A DNA stretch of 7,790 nt from Gammaproteobacteria bacterium (GTDB lineage Bacteria; Pseudomonadota; Gammaproteobacteria; Steroidobacterales; Steroidobacteraceae): positions 11,316 to 19,105 of the forward strand of contig PMMB01000062.1 in NCBI GenBank assembly GCA_003165495.1. The letters are read 5' to 3'. This document shows positions 1-6,027 of this stretch, in pieces. Both the position numbers and the translations under genes were made by a program. The notes under the pieces were generated by a model, which saw only the letters and a program-made list of their open reading frames with translations, was not told the DNA's origin and did no database searches. Each line of letters opens with the position of its first letter. The first letter of the stretch is position 1.

Positions 1-141
1 GGCACCCATGTTCGGTATGAGTCCCAGCTTTTCGGTCGTGGCAGGGTTGTGTACGGCCAAGGTGCCGCCGTTGTCCGCGGGCGCCCAGGCGCCGTCAATG
101 AAGCACAACTCGCGCAGCAGCAGAGGATCTTTGAGTTTCAT
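1..141 (-). CDS. gabD: Succinate-/glutarate-semialdehyde dehydrogenase, N-terminal fragment (cut by window edge)
   Basis: Only the first 47 codons lie in the window; the reading frame is open to position 1. The protein begins MKLKDPLLLRELCFIDGAW and continues with an HNPAT motif at about residues 31-35, then LGLIPNMGA. This matches the start of NAD(P)+-dependent GabD/DavD aldehyde dehydrogenases (M-x-LKDP-x-LLR, I-(N/D)-G-x-W, NPAT), which oxidise succinate semialdehyde or glutarate semialdehyde to the acid in the cytoplasm. The catalytic Cys and Glu are outside the window, so the substrate cannot be judged. The ATG at 141-139 is chosen because the family N-terminus begins exactly there; no Shine-Dalgarno sequence precedes it. 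It lies 31 nt after the stop of the thiolase gene on the same strand, so the two are probably co-transcribed. DavD (5-aminovalerate pathway) is the main alternative to GabD. Confidence 0.8.
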   Translation of the reverse strand, partial: MKLKDPLLLRELCFIDGAWAPADNGGTLAVHNPATTEKLGLIPNMGA

Positions 142-172
142 AGCGCAAAGGATAGCGTGTTCATGAGTAGCG

Positions 173-1459
173 TCAACGTTCGAGAATGGCCGTAACACCC
201 ATGCCGCCGGCGGCGCAGATCGAGATCAGGCCGCGCTTGGCCTGATATTCATCGAGAATCTTTGCGAGCGTGGCGACAATGCGCGTACCGGTCGCGGCGA
301 AAGGGTGACCTATCGCAAGGCTGCCGCCCTTCACGTTGAGTTTGGATCGATCGATGGTGCCGAGGGCACCCGGCAGTCTGAGCTTGTCGCGGCAGAAAAC
401 CGGATCGGCCCAGGCCTTGAGCGTGCACAGGACCTGTCCCGCGAAAGCCTCGTGGATCTCGTAAAAATCGAAATCCTGGAGTGCAAGGTGTGCGTCACTC
501 AGCATCCGGGGCACGGCGTAGGCCGGCGCCATGAGCAAGCCTTCCTTCTTGTCGATGTAATCAACGGCGGCAACGGCGCCGTAGCTCAAGTATGCCAGCA
601 CGGGCAAATTACGCTCGCGCGCGTAAGGTTCGGACGCAAGCAGTACCGCCGACGCACCATCCGTCATCGGAGTCGAATTCCCCGCGGTCAAGGTGCCGGC
701 GCCCGATGTATCGAATACCGGCTTGAGTTTGGCCAGTTTTTCGAGAGTCGTGTCGCTGCGAATATTATTGTCTTGAGTAACTCCGAGATACTCGCGCACC
801 AACTCCTTGTAAAACCCTGAACTGTAAGCGGCAGCCGCCTTTTGATGACTTTCCAGCGCCAGTTGGTCCTGCTCGGCGCGGGTGATTCCCCAGGTCTTCA
901 TCATGAGTTCCGTACTTTCGCCCATTGACAAGCCGGTTCGGGGCTCTGCGATTCCCGGCAGAACGGGGCGCAGATTCTTAAGGCGCAAACCGAACCAGGG
1001 ACCTACGCGTTCGCTCAACGTCTTGCCGCGATAACTTCGCAGCAACAGCTGCTGAAAGCTTTTGGGGTAGACCACAGGCGGGTCACTCACGGTATCGACT
1101 CCCGCCGCAATCGCGCAATCGATCTGGCCGAGAGCAATCTTGTTGCCGAGCGTAATCGCCGCCTCCAGGCTGGTGCCGCAGGCGCGTTGCATATCGAGCC
1201 CCGGCGTTTCCGCGGCAAGTCCTGACCCAAGCACCGACTCGCGCGTCAAATTCCATTGACTCGAGTGTTTCATGACTGCGCCCGCAGCGACGTCGTCCAG
1301 GCGCTGGCCCTGCAGTCCGTAGCGCTCAACCACGCCGCGCAGCGCGGCGGTCAGCATTTCTTGATTGCCCACTTGAGCGTAGGCGCCGTTTGCGCGTACA
1401 AATGGAATGCGCACGCCGCCGATAATCGCGACGCGTCGCGGACTTGCTCCGACCAACAT
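173..1459 (-). CDS. Acetyl-CoA C-acyltransferase (thiolase), FadI-like
   Basis: A 428-residue thiolase, close to the length of FadI (about 436). It catalyses CoA-dependent cleavage of 3-ketoacyl-CoA, or the reverse condensation, in the cytoplasm. The acyl-accepting cysteine is C94 in RACGTS. The HEAFA box (H336-E337) replaces the NEAFG of classic acetoacetyl-CoA thiolases and is typical of FadI and the mitochondrial trifunctional beta subunit. GHP follows at 384-386, and the second active-site cysteine is C415 in CAAGGMG, also FadI-like. All catalytic residues are present, so it should be active. The ATG is well supported: on the minus strand GGGAG (1470-1466) lies 6 nt upstream. It is the first gene of a minus-strand unit with the gabD-type gene. 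It could act in fatty-acid beta-oxidation, or split acetoacetyl-CoA at the end of glutarate catabolism. The family is certain; chain-length preference cannot be told from the sequence. Confidence 0.93.
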   Translation of the reverse strand: MLVGASPRRVAIIGGVRIPFVRANGAYAQVGNQEMLTAALRGVVERYGLQGQRLDDVAAGAVMKHSSQWNLTRESVLGSGLAAETPGLDMQRACGTSLEAAITLGNKIALGQIDCAIAAGVDTVSDPPVVYPKSFQQLLLRSYRGKTLSERVGPWFGLRLKNLRPVLPGIAEPRTGLSMGESTELMMKTWGITRAEQDQLALESHQKAAAAYSSGFYKELVREYLGVTQDNNIRSDTTLEKLAKLKPVFDTSGAGTLTAGNSTPMTDGASAVLLASEPYARERNLPVLAYLSYGAVAAVDYIDKKEGLLMAPAYAVPRMLSDAHLALQDFDFYEIHEAFAGQVLCTLKAWADPVFCRDKLRLPGALGTIDRSKLNVKGGSLAIGHPFAATGTRIVATLAKILDEYQAKRGLISICAAGGMGVTAILER

Positions 1460-1470
1460 AGGGCTCTCCC

Positions 1471-1510
1471 GTACAACCGTATAACCTAAGCATCGGGAAT
1501 TATGAACCTA
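1471..1510. repeat. Short direct repeats in the divergent promoter region
   Basis: GTACAACC (1471-1478) is followed directly by GTATAACC (1479-1486), a tandem 8-mer with one mismatch that overlaps the thiolase -10 box. AACCTA occurs at 1483-1488 and again at 1505-1510, a 22-bp offset or about two helical turns. The copies flank the thiolase promoter elements, so they could be binding sites for a regulator. They are short enough to be chance. Confidence 0.3.
1479..1506 (-). promoter_or_regulatory. Possible sigma-70 promoter of the thiolase gene
   Basis: On the minus strand TTCATA (1506-1501) and TTATAC (1484-1479) are separated by 16 nt. The -35 box matches four of six consensus positions, and the -10 box is a moderate match. 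Transcription would start near 1472, giving a leader of about 12 nt that still includes the GGGAG ribosome site. The -35 box overlaps the place where the -35 of the divergent promoter would fall. Read by eye only. Confidence 0.35.
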
Positions 1511-1520
1511 CCTACCGGCT

Positions 1521-1526
1521 TATAAT
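1521..1526 (+). promoter_or_regulatory. TATAAT -10 box of a likely leaderless promoter
   Basis: A perfect TATAAT lies 6 nt before the ATG at 1533. Transcription normally begins about 7 nt after the -10 box, which would place +1 at or next to the A of the start codon. No purine-rich ribosome site lies between the box and the ATG, which fits a leaderless mRNA. At the expected -35 distance only weak matches are seen (AATTAT at 17 nt, TTATGA at 15 nt). The box overlaps the 8-bp palindrome AATCGATT (1524-1531). Confidence 0.5.
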
Positions 1527-1532
1527 CGATTC

Positions 1533-3236
1533 ATGACCCGATTTTCGTCTAAGGTTTCGTTGGGGCTCGCGTTTCTGGGACTCGCCGCCTGCGGCCGAGC
1601 GCCCGCGCCGACCCCCGCCCAAGTCACGAACTCCGTGTCACCCCACGACACCTTGAGTCGAATCGTCGATCGGTATTGGGATGAACATGTGTCCCCCGGC
1701 AATCCGCTGTCGCCGCAATTCCTGGCGGATTCCTTGGCTGTCGAACGCCGTTTTCTCGCCGAAGTTCTCGCCGTTCCGCGCGCCGGCCTGGACGCGGAGG
1801 CGAGGTTGACCTACGACATTTTCAAACGGCAGCGCGAGTTGGACGTCGAGGGCTTTACCTATCCGAGCGAGCTCTTGCCGGTCAATCCCTTCGACGGAAT
1901 GCCGCAGCAATTCGCGCGCGCCGCCGCGGATATGGGGCAGCACCCGCCGAAGGCCGCCAAAGACTATGAGAATTGGCGGCTGCAGATCGACGACTATGTA
2001 CGGTGGTCGCGGCAGGCGATATTCAATATGCGCGAGGGAATGCGGCGCGGCTACACCTCGCCACGGGTACTGATGGCACGCATGCTGCCGTTGCTGCAAG
2101 GTTTCGGCGAGGATACTCCCGCCAACGTGTTCTATGCACCGCTGCGGACCATGCCGGCGAGCATCCAGGAGCCCGAGCGGGCGCGCTTGGATCAGAGCCT
2201 CACCAGCGCGGTCAAGGACAAGCTGCTGCCCGCCTATCGCGAATTGCACGACTTCATTCAAAGGGAATATTTGCCCCGGGCGAGGTCCAGTGTCGCGTTG
2301 TCGGCACTGCCGCTGGGGCCGTCGTGGTACGCCTACCGGGTCAAACGGGCGACCACCACTCAATTGACGCCGAACGAGATCCACAGCATCGGCAGGGCGG
2401 AAGTCGAACGCATCCGAGCGCGCATGCTCTCACAGCCCGCGCGCGCGACGCTTGCGGGCGCGACGCTTGCGGGCAAGGTTCCGCTGTTGAGTGCGTACCA
2501 AGAACTGAAGGTGCAAACTCTTGCGGCTATGCCAACTCTATTCTCCGCCGTCCCACGAGCGGATTTCGAGATTCGTGCATTCGGCCCCTTTGGCCCGGCG
2601 ACGAGACTGCTCGCCTACCAACGCGCCGCACCGGACGGTGCGACGCCCGCCATTCTCTATGTGAATACCGCACCGAGTGCGGTGCGGCCCGGGAACGTGG
2701 AGATCGCGAGTTTTCTGCAGGAAGCGATACCCGGACGGCACTATCAATCCGCACTTCAACAGGAGCGAGGCGACCTACCCAAGTTCCGGCAATTCGGCGA
2801 GGAACCGGCCTTCGCCGATGGCTGGGCTCTCTATGCGGCGTCCCTGGGCGAGGCACTGGGCCTGTACCGCGACGATGAAGCCAAAAGGGGCGCACTTTTA
2901 GGCCAATTGAAATGTGCGGTTGCGTTGGTCGTCGACACGGGCTTACATGCGAAGGATTGGACGCGTGCGCAAGCGGCCGACTATCTTCGAGCGCAGCTGG
3001 CGGTAGATGTGGACGATGCCGATCTGCTGACCGACCGCTTCGTGGCACTGCCTGGGGACGCATTGGCCTGCAAGATGGGCGAGCTCAAAATCCAAGCGCT
3101 GCTTACCCATGCCCGACAGACGCTGGGTACGCGCTTCGATATCCGCGATTTTCATGCCGAGATCCTCAAGGACGGGGCCATGCCCCTCGATATTCTCGAG
3201 GCAAAAATGACGCTCTGGATAGTGGGTCGACGCTGA
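1533..3236 (+). CDS. DUF885-family lipoprotein with degenerate metal-site motifs
   Basis: A 567-residue exported lipoprotein. Basic residues R3 and K7 precede a hydrophobic stretch (8-19) that ends in the lipobox LAAC with C20. The +2 residue is Gly, so outer-membrane sorting is expected. The body fits DUF885, a putative zinc-peptidase-like family, especially in its C-terminal half: IPGRHYQ (399-405), DGWALYA (429-435), VVDTGLHAKDW (466-476), LPGDALACKMGELKI (506-520) and FDIRDFH (535-541). As I recall the family consensus (HExxPGHHxQ, EGWALYAE, RLVVDTGIH), several positions are changed: Q396 for His, R402 for the first His of the pair, D429 and A436 for Glu, and A464 for Arg. E397, H403, D468 and H472 remain. 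Loss of zinc binding or catalysis is likely but is inference. The start is supported by the signal peptide. It heads a packed operon whose next gene overlaps its stop. Confidence 0.85.
   Translation: MTRFSSKVSLGLAFLGLAACGRAPAPTPAQVTNSVSPHDTLSRIVDRYWDEHVSPGNPLSPQFLADSLAVERRFLAEVLAVPRAGLDAEARLTYDIFKRQRELDVEGFTYPSELLPVNPFDGMPQQFARAAADMGQHPPKAAKDYENWRLQIDDYVRWSRQAIFNMREGMRRGYTSPRVLMARMLPLLQGFGEDTPANVFYAPLRTMPASIQEPERARLDQSLTSAVKDKLLPAYRELHDFIQREYLPRARSSVALSALPLGPSWYAYRVKRATTTQLTPNEIHSIGRAEVERIRARMLSQPARATLAGATLAGKVPLLSAYQELKVQTLAAMPTLFSAVPRADFEIRAFGPFGPATRLLAYQRAAPDGATPAILYVNTAPSAVRPGNVEIASFLQEAIPGRHYQSALQQERGDLPKFRQFGEEPAFADGWALYAASLGEALGLYRDDEAKRGALLGQLKCAVALVVDTGLHAKDWTRAQAADYLRAQLAVDVDDADLLTDRFVALPGDALACKMGELKIQALLTHARQTLGTRFDIRDFHAEILKDGAMPLDILEAKMTLWIVGRR
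2445..2474 (+). repeat. Perfect 15-bp tandem duplication inside the DUF885 gene
   Basis: Two identical adjacent 15-mers (2445-2459 and 2460-2474) encode ATLAG twice, residues 305-314. The unit is in frame, so the product is merely lengthened by five residues. It sits between predicted helices, after the ERIRARM segment. It looks like a replication-slippage duplication. Confidence 0.85.
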
Positions 3237-3814
3237 TGCGATTATCATTCTTCATCGCATTGCTCTTGTTCGCCGCCCCTGCGGCGCCCGCCGTGGACCT
3301 GGCACAGGAATCCGCGCAGCACGGCGACATCGAAGTCGCGGTGTTGCTCGACGCCGGAGAGCAGAGCGGCAGCGCCAGCGCATCTGTCAGAATTCACGCA
3401 CGCCGCGAAGTGATCTGGTCGCTGATCACGAGCTGCGCGGAGGCGTTGCATCTGGTTCCGGGGCTCGTGGCCTGTGACGTGATGGAAACGGCAGCGGACC
3501 GGTCATGGCAACGGATTCGACATGTGATGGATTATTCCTGGTATTTACCCAAACTGACCTATGAGATCCGCGCGTTTTATGACCAGCCATCGCGCGTGTC
3601 GATCGAACGCATCTCGGGGGATTTGCGCGTCCTTCGAGGTTCGTGGGTATTGCAGGGCGACGGGGATTATACGATCGCGCACTACGCGGTCAATTTGGCG
3701 ACGGGATTTTGGGTTCCGCACTGGATCGTGCGCGCGGCCCTGCGGCGCGACTTGCCGAAAATGTTGCGCGCGCTGCGCACTCGCGCGGAATTCGTCCAGA
3801 AGCAGAAACCGTGA
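3236..3814 (+). CDS. Exported SRPBCC/START-like domain protein
   Basis: A 192-residue protein. It begins MRLSFFIALLLF and has an AxA-type cleavage site, APA|V, after residue 19, so it should be released into the periplasm. The mature part has the shape of a polyketide-cyclase/RatA/COQ10-type SRPBCC fold. A strand with VRIHARREVIWSLIT (51-65) resembles the 'V.A....VW..lt' opening of these domains. VPGLVACDV (74-82), a long basic or aromatic strand around 92-118 and a C-terminal helix (about 163-187) follow. These folds enclose a hydrophobic cavity that usually binds lipids or other apolar ligands; no catalytic motif can be named. The ATG at 3236 shares its A with the preceding TGA, so translation is probably coupled. 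The same frame is open back to 2912, but an earlier start would bury the signal peptide. Ligand unknown; family call moderately sure. Confidence 0.75.
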   Translation: MRLSFFIALLLFAAPAAPAVDLAQESAQHGDIEVAVLLDAGEQSGSASASVRIHARREVIWSLITSCAEALHLVPGLVACDVMETAADRSWQRIRHVMDYSWYLPKLTYEIRAFYDQPSRVSIERISGDLRVLRGSWVLQGDGDYTIAHYAVNLATGFWVPHWIVRAALRRDLPKMLRALRTRAEFVQKQKP

Positions 3815-4299
3815 GTTTGGACGCATCTTTAAGCCGGGTCGTCCTCATTGCGTGGATAGCGTCGGCGCTGGGCCTGACCGCCTGCGATCGCGAACGGGGA
3901 CCGCCGCCGGCGCGGGTCAAACAAGTGTTCCATCTGAATCCGTACGAGAAGGACTTCGGCTATTCCCAGGCCGTGTTGATCGACAAAACGCTGTATATTT
4001 CCGGTTCGGTGGCCACGGATCAGAACGGACGTCTGGTGGCATCGGGCGATATGGCCGCGCAAATGCGCGCCGCTTACTCCAATATACGCCGCACGCTCGC
4101 CGCGCACGGGGCCGGCTTCGACGAGGTCGTCAAAGAGACGATCTATACGACCAACATGGACGCGTTGCTGAAAGCCTCCGATTTGCGGTTCGAGTATTAC
4201 GACAAAGAGCGGCTGCCGACGACCTCATGGGTACAGGTGCAGCGTTTGGTGGATCCGGGATTCCTCGTTGAAATCGAGGTCGTTGCCGAGCTGCCGTAG
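3811..4299 (+). CDS. RidA (YjgF/UK114)-family lipoprotein lacking the catalytic arginine
   Basis: A 162-residue protein starting at GTG 3811, which overlaps the preceding stop as GTGA. Residues 10-24 are hydrophobic and end in the lipobox LTAC with C25. Asp at +2 (D26) is an inner-membrane retention signal in E. coli, so the protein is probably anchored to the outer face of the inner membrane. The rest is a full RidA domain: YSQAV (51-55), LYISGSVATD (61-70), a helix about 79-99, YTTNMDALLKASDLRFEYY (112-130) and VEIEVVAE (153-160). Cytoplasmic RidA deaminates reactive enamines and imines from PLP enzymes using the Arg of its PARS motif. Here that motif reads PTTS (136-139), with T138 at the Arg position. 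So this is probably not an imine deaminase. Both the location and the missing Arg set it apart from RidA itself. TTG at 3817 is an alternative start. Confidence 0.85.
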   Translation: MSLDASLSRVVLIAWIASALGLTACDRERGPPPARVKQVFHLNPYEKDFGYSQAVLIDKTLYISGSVATDQNGRLVASGDMAAQMRAAYSNIRRTLAAHGAGFDEVVKETIYTTNMDALLKASDLRFEYYDKERLPTTSWVQVQRLVDPGFLVEIEVVAELP

Positions 4300-4308
4300 A
4301 TCGACGAC

Positions 4309-4326
4309 AAGAGGATCGAGGTATTG
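4309..4326 (+). promoter_or_regulatory. Ribosome binding site and TTG start of gshA
   Basis: AAGAGG (4309-4314) stands 9 nt before TTG 4324. A second purine motif, GAGGT (4318-4322), stands 10 nt before an in-frame GTG at 4333. Either start would serve and they differ by three residues. TTG is preferred because its ribosome site is at normal spacing and is the longer match. E. coli gshA is also known to use a UUG start. Confidence 0.55.
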
Positions 4327-5904
4327 CGTAACGTGGTTGATAAGAAATTCGAGCGCCGCCTCGCGGGGCTCATTAATTCCGGTGAACGAAGTGTACTGCG
4401 CGGCGGCCGCAAGGGCGTCGAAAAGGAATCGCTGCGCGTCTCGCCCGCCGGCGACATCGTGCAAACACGGCATCCCGCCGCTCTGGGCGCACCGCTTACC
4501 AACGAAAACATCACGACGGATTTCTCCGAATCCCTGATCGAGTTGGTTACCCCGCCGTTCGGCGAGACATGGGAATTGCTGCAGTATTTGTGCGATATCC
4601 ACCAATTCGTGTATCGCCATTTGGATGATGAATTGCTGTGGGCGACGAGTATGCCCTGCGCTCTCGAGGGCGACGCGGGCATTCCGCTCGCACAATTCGG
4701 TACTTCAAATGTCGGCCGGATGAAGACCATCTATCGGCATGGTTTGGGGGCGCGCTACGGACGCATCATGCAGGCGATTTCCGGCGTGCATTTCAACTAT
4801 TCTTTTTCCCCGCGTCTGTGGGGCGTCCTGGAGGACATCAATCAGTCCAAGCAGGCACGGCAGGCCTTCGTGTCCGAGCAGTATTTCGGCGTGCTCCGCA
4901 ACTATCGGCGTTATGGCTGGATCGTGTTGTACCTGTTCGGCACGTCGCCGGCAGTGTCGAAAAGCTTTTTTGCGGGACGCGAAACCACCTTAGACAAGCT
5001 CGACGCGGACACTTTCTACGAGCCGTTCGGCACGTCTCTGCGCATGAGCGACATCGGCTATCGCAACAAGAATCAAGCGACGGTGAGCGTGTCGGTCAAC
5101 AGCCTTGAGGAGTACGTGCGCGATCTTTCGCGGGCAATAAGCACGCCCTATCCACCGTACGAGAAGATCGGTGTCAAGGTCGACGGCGAATATCAGCAAT
5201 TGAACGCCAACATCCTGCAGATCGAAAACGAATATTACAGCTTCATTCGGCCGAAACGAGTTGCGCGCTCCGGCGAGCGCCCTACCAAGGCATTGCAACG
5301 GGCCGGGGTGGAATACGTCGAAGTTCGCGCGCTGGATGTGAGCGCGTTCGATCCGGTCGGCGTCAATCAGAACAAGCTGCGCTTCTTGGAGGCTTTTCTC
5401 GCACTGTGTCTGCTGCGGGAAAGCGCACCGATCGGGCAGAGCGAACAGGCGAGCCTGGATGCCAATCACTTGTTGGTTGCCCGGCGCGGCCGCGAACCGA
5501 AGCTCATGTTGAAGCGCGAAGGGCGTGATTTTCCCATGCTGGATTGGGCGCGCGAGTTGCTCGATGCGATGCAAGGCCTGTGCGAACTGCTCGATCACGG
5601 CGAGTCTGCACGCCCGTATACGTCCGCCCTCGAACAACAGCGGGCGAAAATCGACGATGTCGAGCGCACGCCCTCTGCGCGGCTGTTGACGGAGATGCGG
5701 CAGAGCGGCGAATCGTTTTTTCAACTCGCCCAACGAATGTCGAAATTGCACAAGGATTACTTCCTCGGCCTGTATCCACCCAACGAGCGCCGTCTGGCGG
5801 AATTCGCCGCGGCGGCACAAGAGTCGCACGAGGCGCAAGCGCGCATCGAGGCCGCCGATAAGACGGATTTCGACACGTATCTCGCTCGTTACCTGGCCGA
5901 TTGA
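4324..5904 (+). CDS. gshA: Glutamate-cysteine ligase (gamma-glutamylcysteine synthetase)
   Basis: A 526-residue cytoplasmic enzyme of the E. coli GshA type (518 residues there). It joins L-glutamate and L-cysteine with ATP, the first and usually rate-limiting step of glutathione synthesis. Family motifs run along the whole length: GVEKESLR (31-38), ITTDFSESLIELVTP (63-77), SMPC (109-112), QFGTSNVGRMKTIYR (124-138), ISGVHFNYS (152-160), LRNYRRYGW (191-199), LFGTSPA (204-210), TSLRMSDIGY (237-246), QIENEYYSFIRPKR (299-312) and GVEYVEVRALD (328-338). No key block is missing, so it should be active. It follows the RidA-like gene by 24 nt on the same strand and probably shares its transcript, with no internal promoter visible in the gap. 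Its start is the rare TTG at 4324; GTG 4333 is the alternative. gshB is not in the window. Confidence 0.96.
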   Translation: MRNVVDKKFERRLAGLINSGERSVLRGGRKGVEKESLRVSPAGDIVQTRHPAALGAPLTNENITTDFSESLIELVTPPFGETWELLQYLCDIHQFVYRHLDDELLWATSMPCALEGDAGIPLAQFGTSNVGRMKTIYRHGLGARYGRIMQAISGVHFNYSFSPRLWGVLEDINQSKQARQAFVSEQYFGVLRNYRRYGWIVLYLFGTSPAVSKSFFAGRETTLDKLDADTFYEPFGTSLRMSDIGYRNKNQATVSVSVNSLEEYVRDLSRAISTPYPPYEKIGVKVDGEYQQLNANILQIENEYYSFIRPKRVARSGERPTKALQRAGVEYVEVRALDVSAFDPVGVNQNKLRFLEAFLALCLLRESAPIGQSEQASLDANHLLVARRGREPKLMLKREGRDFPMLDWARELLDAMQGLCELLDHGESARPYTSALEQQRAKIDDVERTPSARLLTEMRQSGESFFQLAQRMSKLHKDYFLGLYPPNERRLAEFAAAAQESHEAQARIEAADKTDFDTYLARYLAD

Positions 5905-6027
5905 GATGCCCGGACCATTCCTTGAGGCCGCGGGATTGCCGGCGAGTTTATTTAACATAACGCACGGTTTGGGCGCGAAGTTTTTTGCTCCAAAGAGCGG
6001 CACAGGTCGTTGAGCGCGCGCGCGTAG
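5905..6027. other. Intergenic gap between gshA and the diguanylate cyclase
   Basis: This 123-nt gap is locally AT-rich around 5947-5960 (TTTATTTAACATAA). It contains a T6 run (5981-5986), a small hairpin GCTC-CAAA-GAGC (5987-5998) and an alternating GC tract (about 6013-6022) right before the next gene. A weak promoter-like pair, TTGCCG (5936-5941) and TAACGC (5958-5963), is visible but unconvincing. I see no terminator: the hairpin is not followed by a T run on either strand. Confidence 0.4.

Noticed and set aside
305..820. Plus-strand ORF of 171 codons opposite the thiolase
   Set aside because: The thiolase active-site motifs on the minus strand fix the coding strand; the ORF has no recognisable feature.
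1638..2384. Minus-strand ORF of 248 codons opposite the DUF885 gene
   Set aside because: Composition is Arg/Gln/Pro-rich as in a frame shadow, with no motif; the plus-strand lipoprotein explains the region.
2912..3235. N-terminal extension of the SRPBCC gene to an upstream ATG at 2912
   Set aside because: It would overlap the DUF885 gene by over 300 nt and place the clear signal peptide in the middle of the protein.
3561..4271. Plus-strand ORF of 236 codons in another frame across the SRPBCC and RidA genes
   Set aside because: Arg/Cys-rich shadow that crosses a gene boundary supported by a signal peptide, a lipobox and RidA motifs.
5927..5953. Terminator for gshA at GCCG...CGGC followed by TTTATTT
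   Set aside because: Only a 4-bp stem with a 9-nt loop and an interrupted T tract; too weak to call.
5971..5989. Sigma-54-like promoter (GGGCGCG...TTTTTTGC) before the cyclase gene
   Set aside because: GG and GC elements are 13 nt apart instead of the required 10.
5981..5998. Rho-independent terminator at the T6 run and GCTC/GAGC hairpin
   Set aside because: The T run precedes the hairpin on the plus strand, and on the minus strand the hairpin is followed by A's; the stem is only 4 bp.
4990..6003. Long minus-strand ORF (337 codons) opposite gshA
   Set aside because: It mirrors gshA codon structure in a GC-rich gene, shows no recognisable domain, and gshA is certain on the other strand.
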